DNA of 64,000 bases from Methanobacteriota archaeon (lineage in GTDB: Archaea; Halobacteriota; Methanosarcinia; Methanotrichales; Methanotrichaceae): the NCBI GenBank assembly GCA_029553285.1, contig JAKPCO010000077.1, positions 62,001-126,000 on the forward strand, in the 5' to 3' direction. This document shows, in pieces, positions 45,731-54,938 of the stretch. Position 1 is the stretch's first letter. Each line of letters begins with the position of its first letter. A program made the position numbers and the translations under genes. The notes under the pieces were generated by a model that had not been told where the DNA came from, ran no database searches, and saw only the letters and a list, made by a program, of their open reading frames with translations.

Positions 45731-46767
45731 CACGCCTTCTCCATGCTCGGGTAATGCACTCCCCACATGTCCACGTGGAAGTCATCTATGATCTTGTCCA
45801 TATCTACATCCTTGAATCTATCTGGATGGAGATCCATTGCCACATGCAGCAGCGCCAGAGGCATGCGTGGAGAGAAAGCATCGAATAGATATGGATTCCT
45901 GATCTCATAGACCCGACCGTTCTTCACAGCTTTGATATCCCTCCAGCCCTTGAATTCCTCACCGGTCATGATATCCTTCGGATCGAGGTTCTCGTTATAC
46001 CACATGTATATCACATCTGGATTGAGCTTTATCAGCGTCTCCAGGTTTACGACCGGATGCTCCATCGTCATGGCGGTCTCATTCTCAGCGAACTTCATCA
46101 CATTGACACCACCAGCGAGCTCGATCAGATCGTTTATACCACTGTTAACACCTGCCGTCCCCAGAACATCTGTCCACATCCAGTAAACCTTTGGCCTCTC
46201 GCTCTCCGGGATGCTACCTGTCACATTAGTTGTTATGTTCATATAATCGTGCATTATCCCCTTAACCTCTGCAGCCCGTTCCATCCTGTCAGATATAACT
46301 CCCATTGTATCGACCTGGTGGAGCACGTCTTCGATCGATCTGACGAATATCGCAAAGACCGGAACACCAAGTGTCTCCTCGATTGCCTTGATGTTGACAT
46401 CATCGGGAGTGGTGGCCCATAGAACCACAAGATCCGGATTTGCCTTGGCCAGGGATTCGAGATCTACACGATCACCTGTTATACTGACCGTGAGCTTCTT
46501 CTCGAAGTCAGGATCAATCACTGGGAATATGTCCTCAAGCAGCTTTCGCATCCATTTGTCGTCCTTCAGGGCCACGATCTTCTCAGGATCCCCCACAGCA
46601 TAGTATGTCTTAAGCGCATTCTCCATCATGAAGACCACACGCTCGCTCGGGGAGTTGATCTTCACCTCACGGCCCAGATCGTCCTTGATTGTAACCTCCG
46701 CGCAGCATGCAGCAGATACAGCCAGGACAAGGCATGCAAAAGCTGCAACCACGGATCTTTTATGCAT
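45730..46767 (-). CDS. substrate-binding protein of importer 2
   Basis: A 345-residue exported binding protein with signal peptide MHKRSVVAAFACLVLAVSAACCA, then VTIKDDLGREVKINSPSERVV, the opening of the PF01497 fold. Later blocks are NPDLVVLWATTPDDVNI and NGRVYEIRNPYLFDAFSPRMP. It has two adjacent cysteines at the cleavage region, a weak lipobox. The start is ATG 46767 with GGTG 6 nt upstream; GTG and ATG codons just before it overlap that RBS. It is first in the importer 2 operon, divergent from the ChlI-ChlD gene. Confidence 0.88.
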   Translation of the reverse strand: MHKRSVVAAFACLVLAVSAACCAEVTIKDDLGREVKINSPSERVVFMMENALKTYYAVGDPEKIVALKDDKWMRKLLEDIFPVIDPDFEKKLTVSITGDRVDLESLAKANPDLVVLWATTPDDVNIKAIEETLGVPVFAIFVRSIEDVLHQVDTMGVISDRMERAAEVKGIMHDYMNITTNVTGSIPESERPKVYWMWTDVLGTAGVNSGINDLIELAGGVNVMKFAENETAMTMEHPVVNLETLIKLNPDVIYMWYNENLDPKDIMTGEEFKGWRDIKAVKNGRVYEIRNPYLFDAFSPRMPLALLHVAMDLHPDRFKDVDMDKIIDDFHVDMWGVHYPSMEKA

Positions 46768-47095
46768 TTTCATCACCTATATCCTACTTAAATAGATGTT
46801 TTTCATTTTTAGTAACATTAAGTGCTATTTAATCTTTGCCAGCCTGTGGTTCTGATGCATCAAGCATTCCACTACCGCATCTGACGAGGCTGGTATGTTC
46901 GATTCCTGTATTGGTAATGCATTTAGTTGATCGGCAGCATACTTTAGGATTACGAGGCGAAAGCTGTATTCAATATCCGTATGACTAATGCATTAAGCAG
47001 ATAATTAATCTGCAATAGGAGATTGGTTTCACATCTTAATACCAAAAACCTACTTATATGACGAGATGTGATCGAACCTCAAAGAGGTATAAAGG
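46768..47095. other. 328-bp divergent promoter region of importer 2 and chlID
   Basis: Contains the 16-bp motif (46817-46832), a repeated taatgcatt word near 46916 and 46984, and a plus-strand box A-like cttatatga near 47052-47060 that would serve chlID with its GAGGT leader. No gene seen. Confidence 0.5.
46817..46832 (-). promoter_or_regulatory. shared 16-bp promoter motif, copy 2
   Basis: attaagtgctatttaa on the plus strand, one mismatch from 43682-43697 and at a comparable distance from its start codon. It overlaps the likely box A of the importer 2 operon on the minus strand. Confidence 0.5.
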
Positions 47096-49111
47096 ATGCA
47101 TCATCTCAAGAGGCGCACGATTCCGTTCACATCGATCGTTGGCCAGGACATGATGAAGCTGGCCCTCGTGCTCAACGCCATCAACCCGAGAATAGGCGGT
47201 GTTCTAATACGTGGAGACAAGGGCACCGCGAAATCGACAGCAGTTCGGGCCCTAGCAGATCTTCTCGATGAGATACCGGTCGTTGACGGCTGCCCGTTCA
47301 ACTGCAACCCCTTCAGCGAGGATGAGATGTGTGATATCTGCTATCAGAAGAGCCAGAATGGCGATCTGCGGGTTCTCATGAGAAGAATGCCTGTGGTGGA
47401 CCTGCCGCTTGGAGCAACAGAGGACAGGGTCGTCGGCTCTCTGGATGTGGAGCGCGCGATAAAGGAGGGGATAAAGGCGCTGGAGCCGGGGATACTTGCT
47501 GCAGCAAACCGGGGTATTCTATACATAGATGAGGTGAACCTCCTGGACGACCATGTAGCCGATGTTCTTCTGGATGCAGCGGCAATGGGGGTGAACATCG
47601 TCGAGAGGGAGGGGGTGTCGGTTGCGCACCCCTCGAGATTCATGCTCGTCGGAACGATGAACCCGGAGGAGGGAGAGCTCCGCCCGCAGCTTCTCGACCG
47701 CTTCGGCCTCCAGGTGAATGTCGAGGTTCTCTCGGATGTCGATCTCAGAGTTGAGATCGCAAAGAGGGCGGAACGGTTTGAATCCAATCCTGAGGAGTTC
47801 ATCTCGGAGTGGAGCGAGGAGCAGAACCTCCTGCGTGAGAGGATCCGGCGGGCGAAGCAGATGCTTCCAGAGGTCGTGATGGAAGACTCCCTCATGAGGC
47901 TCGTAGCACAGACATGCATCGAGATGGGGGTCAGAACTCACAGGGCTGAGATAGTCACTGCCAGAACCGCCAGGACAATAGCTGCTTTTGAGGGGAGGAG
48001 CGATGTCACGGAGGAGGATGTCAGAAAAGCAATGATCCTGGCGCTGCCTCACAGGATGAGGAGCAGGCCCTTCGAGCCGCCATCGATGGCCAGGGAGAAG
48101 CTCGAGCAGGCGATCTCGAAACACCAGGAGCAGAAACATCAGCAGACGCATCAGCATGAACACCACCACGAGCATCACGATACATCACAGGAGGAAAGCT
48201 CTGAGCCCCCCAGCGAGCAGAGCGAATCCAAGCCTGAGGAGAGGGTATTCGAGATAGGCTCCCCGATAGATGTGAGAGAGCTCAGGAACAGCCTGAGGCG
48301 CGACAGGGTTCTTAGAAGGATGCCCAGGGGAAGAAGGGTGAGCAGCCTGAGCATGCGCAGATCCGGCAGATACCTGAGATCAAAGCTGCCCGTGGACGGG
48401 AGGGACATCGCATTCGATGCGACGATCAGGGCGGCTGCCCCCTACCAGCACCTGCGCGAGAGAAGGTTCGCTGTGAGCATCCTACCTCAGGACATAAGGG
48501 AGAAGGAGCGCGTCAGGAAAACATCTGCCACAGTGCTCTTTGTCGTAGATGCGAGCGGCTCAATGGGCGCGATGCGCCGGATGGAGAGCGCGAAGGGCGC
48601 TGTCCTCTCGCTGCTCATGGACTCGTACCAGAAGAGGGACAGGATAGGAATGGTAGCGTTCAGGGGGAAGGATGCAGATCTTCTCCTCCCGCCGTGTTCC
48701 AGCGTCGATCTCGCGCTGAAACGGCTCTCAGAGCTTCCTACCGGCGGCAGAACTCCGCTCTCTGCAGGACTCTCAAAGGCCCTCACGGTCATACAGGGTG
48801 AGCTGAGGAAGAACAGGGAGGTCAGGCCGATGATGGTGCTCATATCCGACGGCAGGGCGAACGTCTCGATCTCAGGAGACCCGAAGAGGGAGATCGTTCA
48901 GCTCGCTGAGGAGGCGAAGAGGCTCGGGGTCCATACAGTGGTCATAGACACAGAGGTCGTGGGATCATCCTTCATGGAGATGAGGCTTGGATTCTGCAGA
49001 GACCTCGCAGAGGCGGCCGGCGGCAGATACTATCCCATCACAGAGATCACGCCCGAATCCCTCAGCAGGATAGTGGAGCAGGAGCACATGGGTCTGTTCC
49101 AGGGAAGCTGA
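47096..49111 (+). CDS. ChlI-ChlD fusion: AAA ATPase plus VWA domain chelatase subunit with His-rich linker
   Basis: A 671-residue protein. Residues 10-320 are a MoxR/ChlI-type AAA ATPase: [20 protein letters not shown], Walker [16 protein letters not shown], Walker [14 protein letters not shown], sensor [21 protein letters not shown]. Residues about 475-665 form a von Willebrand A domain with a MIDAS site ([15 protein letters not shown], then [13 protein letters not shown]). Residues about 342-362 are a remarkable His stretch ([19 protein letters not shown]) followed by an acidic/Ser-rich spacer. It is the motor partner expected for CobN, encoded divergently. ATG with GAGGT 7 nt upstream. Metal specificity is unknown. 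Confidence 0.92.
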   Translation: MHHLKRRTIPFTSIVGQDMMKLALVLNAINPRIGGVLIRGDKGTAKSTAVRALADLLDEIPVVDGCPFNCNPFSEDEMCDICYQKSQNGDLRVLMRRMPVVDLPLGATEDRVVGSLDVERAIKEGIKALEPGILAAANRGILYIDEVNLLDDHVADVLLDAAAMGVNIVEREGVSVAHPSRFMLVGTMNPEEGELRPQLLDRFGLQVNVEVLSDVDLRVEIAKRAERFESNPEEFISEWSEEQNLLRERIRRAKQMLPEVVMEDSLMRLVAQTCIEMGVRTHRAEIVTARTARTIAAFEGRSDVTEEDVRKAMILALPHRMRSRPFEPPSMAREKLEQAISKHQEQKHQQTHQHEHHHEHHDTSQEESSEPPSEQSESKPEERVFEIGSPIDVRELRNSLRRDRVLRRMPRGRRVSSLSMRRSGRYLRSKLPVDGRDIAFDATIRAAAPYQHLRERRFAVSILPQDIREKERVRKTSATVLFVVDASGSMGAMRRMESAKGAVLSLLMDSYQKRDRIGMVAFRGKDADLLLPPCSSVDLALKRLSELPTGGRTPLSAGLSKALTVIQGELRKNREVRPMMVLISDGRANVSISGDPKREIVQLAEEAKRLGVHTVVIDTEVVGSSFMEMRLGFCRDLAEAAGGRYYPITEITPESLSRIVEQEHMGLFQGS

Positions 49112-49115
49112 GAAG

Positions 49116-49124
49116 CCTTTTATC
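49116..49124 (+). promoter_or_regulatory. box A of pyrD
   Basis: ccttttatc lies about 26 nt before the ATG at 49146, just after the chlID stop; a leaderless pyrDK message is likely. Confidence 0.45.
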
Positions 49125-49145
49125 TCTGCAGCAAGATCTCCACAC

Positions 49146-50135
49146 ATGCCATCCCTCTCGGGAGATGTTGGCGGCCTGAGGCTTGAGAATCCTCTGATAC
49201 TGGCGGCCGGCATTCTTGGAACTACAGGCGCATCAATGCGCAGGGTCGCGCTCGCAGGCGCAGGGGCTGTGGTGACAAAATCCATCGGAGTGGAGCCCAG
49301 GGACGGCCATCCCGGGCCGACGGTTGTCAGGCTGGGCGTCGGTCTCATAAACGCCATGGGTCTCCCCAATCCGTCGTACAGGGTATTTCAGGAGGAGATA
49401 GATGTCGCAAGAGAGGGCGGGGTGCCTGTGGTGGCGAGCATCTTCGGCTCATCCCCGGAGGAGTTCGCAGAGATCGCCTCTGCTCTGGATGCAGATGGCT
49501 TCGAGCTTAACCTCTCGTGCCCGCATGCAGAGGGCTACGGGATGGAGATCGGCTGCGATCCCGCGAACGTCGAGGAGATCACGAGGGCTGTGAGGAGGGC
49601 TGTGAGCGTCCCAGTCTGGGTCAAGCTCACCCCAAATGTGACAGATATAAGAGTCCTGGGGATCGCGGCGCAGCGCGGTGGCGCGGACGCGGTCGTCGCC
49701 ATAAACACACTGAAGGCGATGGCGATAGATGTCGAGTCAGGGTACCCCATACTCGGCAACGTGATCGGCGGCCTCTCGGGTCCTGCGATCAAACCTGTTG
49801 CCCTTAGATGCGTCTACGAGCTATCCGGCGCTCTGGAGATACCTGTCATCGGAGTCGGCGGCGTCTCATGCTGGCAGGATGCTGTTGAGATGATCATGGC
49901 CGGCGCCGCTGGCGTCCAGATCGGAACAGCGCTCATGGGCGGGCTTGAGGTAATAGGGGAGATCACGAATGGGATCTCCAGGTTTCTCGATAGAAAGGGC
50001 TGGAGCCTGGATGATATACGCGGAATCGCACGGAGGCGTGGATCGAGTGCATCCTCGAAGGAATATCCCCTCTCAGCATCTTCAACTACGTCGAAGAGTT
50101 TCGACGAAGGCGAAACGCACAAGGAGGTCCTATGA
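49146..50135 (+). CDS. pyrD: dihydroorotate dehydrogenase, catalytic subunit (class 1B)
   Basis: A 329-residue FMN enzyme oxidising dihydroorotate to orotate. Blocks are ENPLILAAGILGTTGASMRR, KSIGVEPRDGHPGPTVV, NAMGLPNPSYRVF, ELNLSCPHAEGYG, VKLTPNVTDI and GVGGVSCWQDAVEMIMAGA. Class 1B enzymes work with PyrK, encoded immediately after with a 4-bp overlap. The last about 25 residues (RRGSSASSKEYPLSASS onward) are low-complexity, extend past the normal family end near IRGIARR, and lie over a palindrome-rich stretch (50081-50115) resembling inserted repeat DNA. Confidence 0.94.
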   Translation: MPSLSGDVGGLRLENPLILAAGILGTTGASMRRVALAGAGAVVTKSIGVEPRDGHPGPTVVRLGVGLINAMGLPNPSYRVFQEEIDVAREGGVPVVASIFGSSPEEFAEIASALDADGFELNLSCPHAEGYGMEIGCDPANVEEITRAVRRAVSVPVWVKLTPNVTDIRVLGIAAQRGGADAVVAINTLKAMAIDVESGYPILGNVIGGLSGPAIKPVALRCVYELSGALEIPVIGVGGVSCWQDAVEMIMAGAAGVQIGTALMGGLEVIGEITNGISRFLDRKGWSLDDIRGIARRRGSSASSKEYPLSASSTTSKSFDEGETHKEVL

Positions 50136-50905
50136 GGTTCAGGCCGGCGAATCTTGTTATAAAAGATGTGGTGCGTGAGACAGCATATGTCAGCACGATA
50201 CGCTTCGACAGATCGCTCGACCCCACCCCGGGGCAGTACATCATGGTGTGGGTGAGGGGGGTGGACGAGATACCTATGAGCTTCTCCGCCCCGGACTCGA
50301 TCACAGTCCACGCGGTTGGCGATGCGACAAGAGCTCTCTGCGCCCTCAGGCCAGGAGAGAGCGTGGGCATCAGGGGGCCGTTCGGGAATGGTTTTAGGCT
50401 CACCGGCGAGAGGATCCTGCTCATCGGCGGGGGTGTTGGAGTGGCTCCGCTCGCTTTTCTCGGGGAGGATGTGAAGACAAGAGGAATTGAGGTGACCTCC
50501 CTGATAGGGTTCAGATGCAGGGAAGACATCATATTCCTGGACAGGTTCAGGCGGCTTGGAGATGTGATACTCACCACAGATGATGGTAGCGCTGGAATCG
50601 AGGGGAGGGCCTCAGCAGGGCTGAGCGAGATCGATCTCAATGATTACGATCAGATATACATGTGCGGCCCTGAGATGATGATGATAGATATAATTAAAAG
50701 ATGCAGAGAGCACGCATCTAGGATCCAGGCGAGCATCAACCGGTACTTCAAATGCGCCGTGGGGATCTGTGGATCGTGCTGCCTCGATCCTGAGGGCATA
50801 AGGGTGTGCGTGGAGGGGCCGGTGATCACCGGAGACAGGCTTCTGGAGAGCGAGTTCGGGAGGTACAGGCGCGGCCCATCCGGGATGAGGGAGAGCTGCT
50901 ACTAG
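50132..50905 (+). CDS. pyrK: dihydroorotate dehydrogenase electron-transfer subunit
   Basis: A 257-residue ferredoxin-reductase-fold protein carrying FAD and a [2Fe-2S] cluster; it passes electrons from PyrD to NAD or another acceptor. FAD region PTPGQYIMVWVRGVDEIPMS, glycine loop ILLIGGGVGVAPLAFLGED, and cluster cysteines in FKCAVGICGSCCLDPEGIRVC. MYMCGPEMM-type nucleotide-site text is present as YMCGPEMMMIDII. The start overlaps pyrD (ATGA), and an FAH-family gene follows 10 bp downstream. Confidence 0.94.
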   Translation: MRFRPANLVIKDVVRETAYVSTIRFDRSLDPTPGQYIMVWVRGVDEIPMSFSAPDSITVHAVGDATRALCALRPGESVGIRGPFGNGFRLTGERILLIGGGVGVAPLAFLGEDVKTRGIEVTSLIGFRCREDIIFLDRFRRLGDVILTTDDGSAGIEGRASAGLSEIDLNDYDQIYMCGPEMMMIDIIKRCREHASRIQASINRYFKCAVGICGSCCLDPEGIRVCVEGPVITGDRLLESEFGRYRRGPSGMRESCY

Positions 50906-50915
50906 AGGTTTTGCC

Positions 50916-51653
50916 ATGATTGCGCGCTTCATATACGGGGATCGTGTGTTTAATGGAAATGTTGAGGGTGATCGTATTTCTTCGAACGGTGTTTCATACG
51001 AGCTGAGGGCTGTCAGGCTCCTCCCTCCCTCAGTCCCCACAAAGGTTGTCTGCGTGGGTCTGAATTACCTTGAGCACGCGCGGGAGCTCAGGATGGAGAT
51101 TCCAGAGGAGCCGATCATCTTTTTAAAGCCGCCATCTGCTGTTGTGGGCCACGACGATGAGATAATCCTGCCGGAGATGAGCAAACGCGTCGACTACGAG
51201 GGCGAGCTTGCTGTTGTCATCTCAAAGAGATGCAGGGGGATATCCGCGGATGAGGCTGACGATTACATTCTCGGATACACATGCTTCAACGATGTCACAG
51301 CCCGCGACCTCCAGCAGAAGGACGGTCAGTGGACCAGGTCGAAGAGCTTCGATACATTCGCTCCCTTTGGGCCATGGGTGGCTCAGATGAGCGTTGAGGA
51401 TGCAGAGGACCTAAACATATCCACCAGGGTCAACGGGGAGACGAGACAGAGATCGAAGACCTCAGACCTGATATTCGGGATCGCGGAGCTCCTGGAGTTC
51501 GTGAGCTCGATAATGACGCTGGAGCCAGGAGATGTCATAGCAACAGGCACGCCTCCGGGGGTTGGAAGGCTCGAGAGTGGCGACATCGTTGAGGTCGAGA
51601 TAGAGGGGATAGGCGTGCTCAGGAACCGGGCTGTGTCATCCACACCGGCATGA
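50916..51653 (+). CDS. fumarylacetoacetate hydrolase (FAH) family protein
   Basis: A 245-residue enzyme of the FAH superfamily, which cleaves or decarboxylates beta-dicarbonyl and oxoacid substrates using Mg2+. Family blocks are CVGLNYLEHARELRM, PIIFLKPPSAVVGHDDEI, the metal-binding acidic residues in VDYEGELAVVISK, GYTCFNDVTARDLQ and KSFDTFAPFGPWVA, then GDVIATGTPPGVG. It ends the pyrDK transcript (10-bp gap, GAGGTT before ATG). Substrates in this family range from acylpyruvates to oxaloacetate, so none is assigned. Confidence 0.9.
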   Translation: MIARFIYGDRVFNGNVEGDRISSNGVSYELRAVRLLPPSVPTKVVCVGLNYLEHARELRMEIPEEPIIFLKPPSAVVGHDDEIILPEMSKRVDYEGELAVVISKRCRGISADEADDYILGYTCFNDVTARDLQQKDGQWTRSKSFDTFAPFGPWVAQMSVEDAEDLNISTRVNGETRQRSKTSDLIFGIAELLEFVSSIMTLEPGDVIATGTPPGVGRLESGDIVEVEIEGIGVLRNRAVSSTPA

Positions 51654-51779
51654 GACTCCGCGATCGCGCCTGCGTGACGACGTAACTCCTCAACCAGCGA
51701 TGCTCAGAGCAGTGCCTTTGCGGTTGTTCTCTGAGCTGCCTGGGTAAATCTTTTATGATATAACGCGGAGTAACTGCCA

Positions 51780-52724
51780 ATGCGCCTGTTCATATCAGTT
51801 CTCATCATGCTGCTCCTCCCAGGGCTCTTCGGTGCCCTGGCTGGCACAGAGGATGGCTCGTTCTGCCCGACATGCCCTGACTGGACAAACCTGGATGGAT
51901 GGTACAGGCAGAAGGAGGCGTACTCGCAATCGCAGCTTCCGCCTGCGCTCAGGCAGACCGCAGAGGAGAGGACGCTTGAGGTCAAGAGCGTGGAGAAGAG
52001 CTACGAGGTGCGGGAGATCATGGCAGATGTCGAGGATCTCACAGGATCTGTGCTCATCGATTCCCGCTCGCCTGAGGAGTATGCAGGGGGGCATATCCCC
52101 GGGGCCAGGAACATATGGTGGAGATCTGTGAGATCCGGGGAGAGCATAAATGCATCCGCGCTCGTCGAGGCCTTGAGGGGGAACGGCGTGAACACCACGG
52201 ACAGAATCGTTGTGTACGGAGAGGAGAGCGATGCATCATACCTCTTCTGGTCCCTGGAGTACATCGGCCACAGGAACATCAGCCTCCTGGATGGCGGGGT
52301 CGACGCATGGTTGAGAACAGGCAAAGTGCTGGTGCGGAACTCACCCTCAATGCCTAAATCCGACTACAGCGGGAATATCAATGAGGATCTCCTCGTAAAG
52401 CCAGAGGATCTCGAGGATGTGATCGATGGAGCTCAGATCATAGACACGCGGGAGAGCTTCGCAGACTTCGGCAGATCCAGGATTCGGGGAGCGATACAGA
52501 TACCGGTCTCGACAGTGATCGCAAACGGGACCGTCAGGGACGCGGCATCACTGGAATCGATATTCTCAGGCCGTGGGCTTGACAGAGGAAGACTGCAGAT
52601 CGTGTACGGGGACCTCCCGGATGCGAGCATCATGTACTACTGCCTGCGGCTGATGGGCTACAGGGCCGCGCTTCTGGACGGCGACTGGAAGAAGGCCGGC
52701 GCGGTCGTGGGCAACATCAGATGA
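51780..52724 (+). CDS. exported tandem rhodanese-like protein lacking both active-site cysteines
   Basis: A 314-residue protein with signal peptide MRLFISVLIMLLLPGLFGALAG, then a CPTC motif at 29-32. Two rhodanese domains follow (VLIDSRSPEEYAGGHIPGARN at 91-111 and QIIDTRESFADFGRSRIRGA at 219-238). The loop after the central strand, which holds the catalytic Cys in active sulfurtransferases, reads VVYGEESDAS (144-153) and IVYGDLPDAS (274-283), so both domains lack it. Sulfur transfer is therefore unlikely, unless the CPTC pair substitutes. It may bind a ligand or partner outside the cell. A box A-like ttttatgatat lies about 27 nt upstream of the ATG. Confidence 0.82.
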   Translation: MRLFISVLIMLLLPGLFGALAGTEDGSFCPTCPDWTNLDGWYRQKEAYSQSQLPPALRQTAEERTLEVKSVEKSYEVREIMADVEDLTGSVLIDSRSPEEYAGGHIPGARNIWWRSVRSGESINASALVEALRGNGVNTTDRIVVYGEESDASYLFWSLEYIGHRNISLLDGGVDAWLRTGKVLVRNSPSMPKSDYSGNINEDLLVKPEDLEDVIDGAQIIDTRESFADFGRSRIRGAIQIPVSTVIANGTVRDAASLESIFSGRGLDRGRLQIVYGDLPDASIMYYCLRLMGYRAALLDGDWKKAGAVVGNIR

Positions 52725-52753
52725 ATGCTTCTTTCCGGGCGGTCGGCCGCATG

Positions 52754-53593
52754 CTACTGCAGCGTCTGGAGCATCTCGTCGGAGATAACGCCCCTGCACA
52801 CGGTCACAGCCGGCCCCTCCATGAAGGCTTTCTCTCCCACAAAAGAGATGCGCAGGGGCCCTCCTCTGGTCCTGACCTCGACCGAGTCGCCCACAAGGCC
52901 GAGCCTGCGGGCGACTGCAGCTGCTGCCACAGAGCCCGTGCCGCAGGATAGCGTCTCGGCCTCGACCCCGCGCTCGAACGTCCTGACCTCCAGATGGTTC
53001 CCGAGCCTGACGAAGTTCACATTCGCCCCATCAGGGAAGCATGGGCTGTGTCTGATATTCGGGGCGATCTGCTCCACAGGAAGATCGAGATCATCGACGA
53101 ATATCACAGCGTGCGGGACGCCTGTGTTCACCGCAGATACCTCGAAGCCGTGGATCGGCACCCTAATAAACAGCCCCTCGCCCTCAGCTGGAATCTCAGA
53201 GCGCTCAAATCTGGGGATGCCCATCTCAACCCTCGCCCAGAATCTGTTGCAATCCTTTCTGACCTGGATGGGTATCACCCCAGCCAGCGTCTCAACAGAG
53301 AAGCTCTCCCCCACATAACCGCTCTCCCACGCGTGCTTTGCAAGGCAGCGTATTCCATTCCCACACATCTCAGCCTCAGACCCATCCGGCTGGAAGAGGC
53401 GCATGCCGATATCTGCTTTTTCTGAGGGCACCAGAAAGAGAACACCATCGCCGCCAATGCCGAAGTTGCGGTGGCACAGAACCCTGGATGCCTCGCTTTT
53501 CTCATCCTCTGGCATCCTCTCCCCTTTCAGCTCATCTATGAGTATGAAATCATTCCCATTCCCATGAAGCTTCACGAACTCCAGCTGGTTCAT
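52754..53593 (-). CDS. dapF: diaminopimelate epimerase
   Basis: A 279-residue cofactor-free racemase interconverting LL- and meso-diaminopimelate for lysine synthesis. The two catalytic cysteines are in [14 protein letters not shown] and [14 protein letters not shown]. The N-terminal block [16 protein letters not shown] and the [11 protein letters not shown] segment are typical. ATG 53593 gives the standard N-terminus; a frame running to 54004 is just a shadow over the Hps-RraA gene. It is divergent from hps-rraA over a 58-bp promoter region. Confidence 0.95.
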   Translation of the reverse strand: MNQLEFVKLHGNGNDFILIDELKGERMPEDEKSEASRVLCHRNFGIGGDGVLFLVPSEKADIGMRLFQPDGSEAEMCGNGIRCLAKHAWESGYVGESFSVETLAGVIPIQVRKDCNRFWARVEMGIPRFERSEIPAEGEGLFIRVPIHGFEVSAVNTGVPHAVIFVDDLDLPVEQIAPNIRHSPCFPDGANVNFVRLGNHLEVRTFERGVEAETLSCGTGSVAAAAVARRLGLVGDSVEVRTRGGPLRISFVGEKAFMEGPAVTVCRGVISDEMLQTLQ

Positions 53594-53613
53594 GTCTTCT
53601 CCATGGGACCTCC

Positions 53614-53623
53614 CTTTATATCC
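53614..53623 (+). promoter_or_regulatory. box A of the hps-rraA fusion gene
   Basis: ctttatatcc is centred about 33 nt before the ATG at 53652 and 27 nt before the GTG at 53646, so translation may begin at any of three close codons (GTG 53646, GTG 53649, ATG 53652). Confidence 0.5.
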
Positions 53624-53651
53624 CTCTTCCCAGAATGGTATCAGGGTGGTG

Positions 53652-54938
53652 ATGGATATCAGGCCGATTCTGCAGGTTGCGCTGGATCTCCTGGAGATCG
53701 ATCGGGCTGTAGAGATAGCCAGGGAGGCGATAGCGGGCGGAGCGGACTGGATCGAGGCAGGCACGCCGCTGATCAAGAGCGAGGGCATGGACGCGGTTCG
53801 CGAGCTCCGTCGCTCTCTTCCCGGAGTCAGGATTGTTGCTGACATGAAGACCATAGACACGGGCGCCATGGAGGTCGAGATGGCTGCGAAGGCCGGTGCA
53901 GATATCGTGGCGCTGCTCGCCATATCCGATGACTCGACGATACAGGACGCGATTCGAGCTGCGAGGAAGTACGGAGTGGAGATAATGGTCGATCTCCTAT
54001 CCACGCCGGATCCTGTGAAGCGGGCGAAGGAGCTTCAGGATCTCGGGGTGGACTACATCTGCGTCCATGTCGGCATAGATCAGCAGATGGTCGGAAAGAG
54101 CACAATAGATCTCCTCAGGGAGGTCGTCCAGGTCGTCAGCATTCCGGTGGCTGCGGCCGGCGGCATAGATGCATCCTCTGGAAGGGATGCGATCTTCTAC
54201 GGGGCATCTATAGTGATAGTCGGAGGCAACATAACAAGATCCGCGGATGTCACAGGCTCCGCCCGGAAGATCAGAGAGGCGATAGATCATGTTGAGGGCG
54301 CTGGCACCTCCCGGAGGAGCCTGGAGGAGGAGATGATCTCCATATTCAGAGAGGTCTCCACCCCGAACATAACCGACGCGATGCACCGCAAGGGCGCGAT
54401 GCGCGACATACTCCCGATAGTCCCGGGGACGAAGATCGTCGGCACCGCGATCACGGTCCAGACATTCGAGGGAGATTGGGCGAAGACCGTGGAAGCGATA
54501 GACGAGGCTGGGCCGGGTAAGGTCATTGTGATCTACAACGGCAGCCGCTACATCGCGCCGTGGGGAGGGCTGGCGACGCTGAGCTGCATGCAGAAGGGCG
54601 TTGAGGGTGTCGTGATCGATGGTGCTGTGAGAGATGTGGATGAGATCCGCAGGCTCAATTATCCGGTATTCGCAAGCGCCATAACCCCCACAGCGGGAGA
54701 GCCGAAGGGGATGGGAGAGATAAATGTGGAGATCGTCTGTGGAGGGCAGGTTGTGCGTCCGGGGGATTACATCGTGGGAGATGACTGCGGTGTCGTGGTC
54801 ATACCCAAAGAGAGGGCCTACGAGATCGCGAGAAGGGCGAAGGAGGTCGAGAAGAACGAGAGCAGGCTATTCGAGGAGATAAGAAGGGGAAGGACGCTGT
54901 CTGAGGTCGCAAAGCTGAAGAAGTGGGAGAAGCTCTGA
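53652..54938 (+). CDS. 3-hexulose-6-phosphate synthase fused to an RraA-like domain
   Basis: A 428-residue fusion. Residues 1-215 form an OMPDC-fold hexulose-6-phosphate synthase ([61 protein letters not shown]). Residues about 240-410 match the RraA/MenG-like family ([50 protein letters not shown]), members of which act as aldolases or RNase E regulators; archaea have no RNase E, so an aldolase or carbon-metabolism role is more likely. This is the second Hps-containing fusion in the window (compare fae-hps at 4515). Confidence 0.9.
   Translation: MDIRPILQVALDLLEIDRAVEIAREAIAGGADWIEAGTPLIKSEGMDAVRELRRSLPGVRIVADMKTIDTGAMEVEMAAKAGADIVALLAISDDSTIQDAIRAARKYGVEIMVDLLSTPDPVKRAKELQDLGVDYICVHVGIDQQMVGKSTIDLLREVVQVVSIPVAAAGGIDASSGRDAIFYGASIVIVGGNITRSADVTGSARKIREAIDHVEGAGTSRRSLEEEMISIFREVSTPNITDAMHRKGAMRDILPIVPGTKIVGTAITVQTFEGDWAKTVEAIDEAGPGKVIVIYNGSRYIAPWGGLATLSCMQKGVEGVVIDGAVRDVDEIRRLNYPVFASAITPTAGEPKGMGEINVEIVCGGQVVRPGDYIVGDDCGVVVIPKERAYEIARRAKEVEKNESRLFEEIRRGRTLSEVAKLKKWEKL

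Noticed and set aside
33060-46950. 20-bp similarity gctgatcggtagcatacct / gttgatcggcagcatactt
   Set aside because: Too short and imperfect to claim a repeat family without a genome-wide search.
53594-54004. Long N-terminal extension of dapF
   Set aside because: The extension is antisense to the Hps-RraA gene and has no resemblance to DapF; the family N-terminus begins at 53593.
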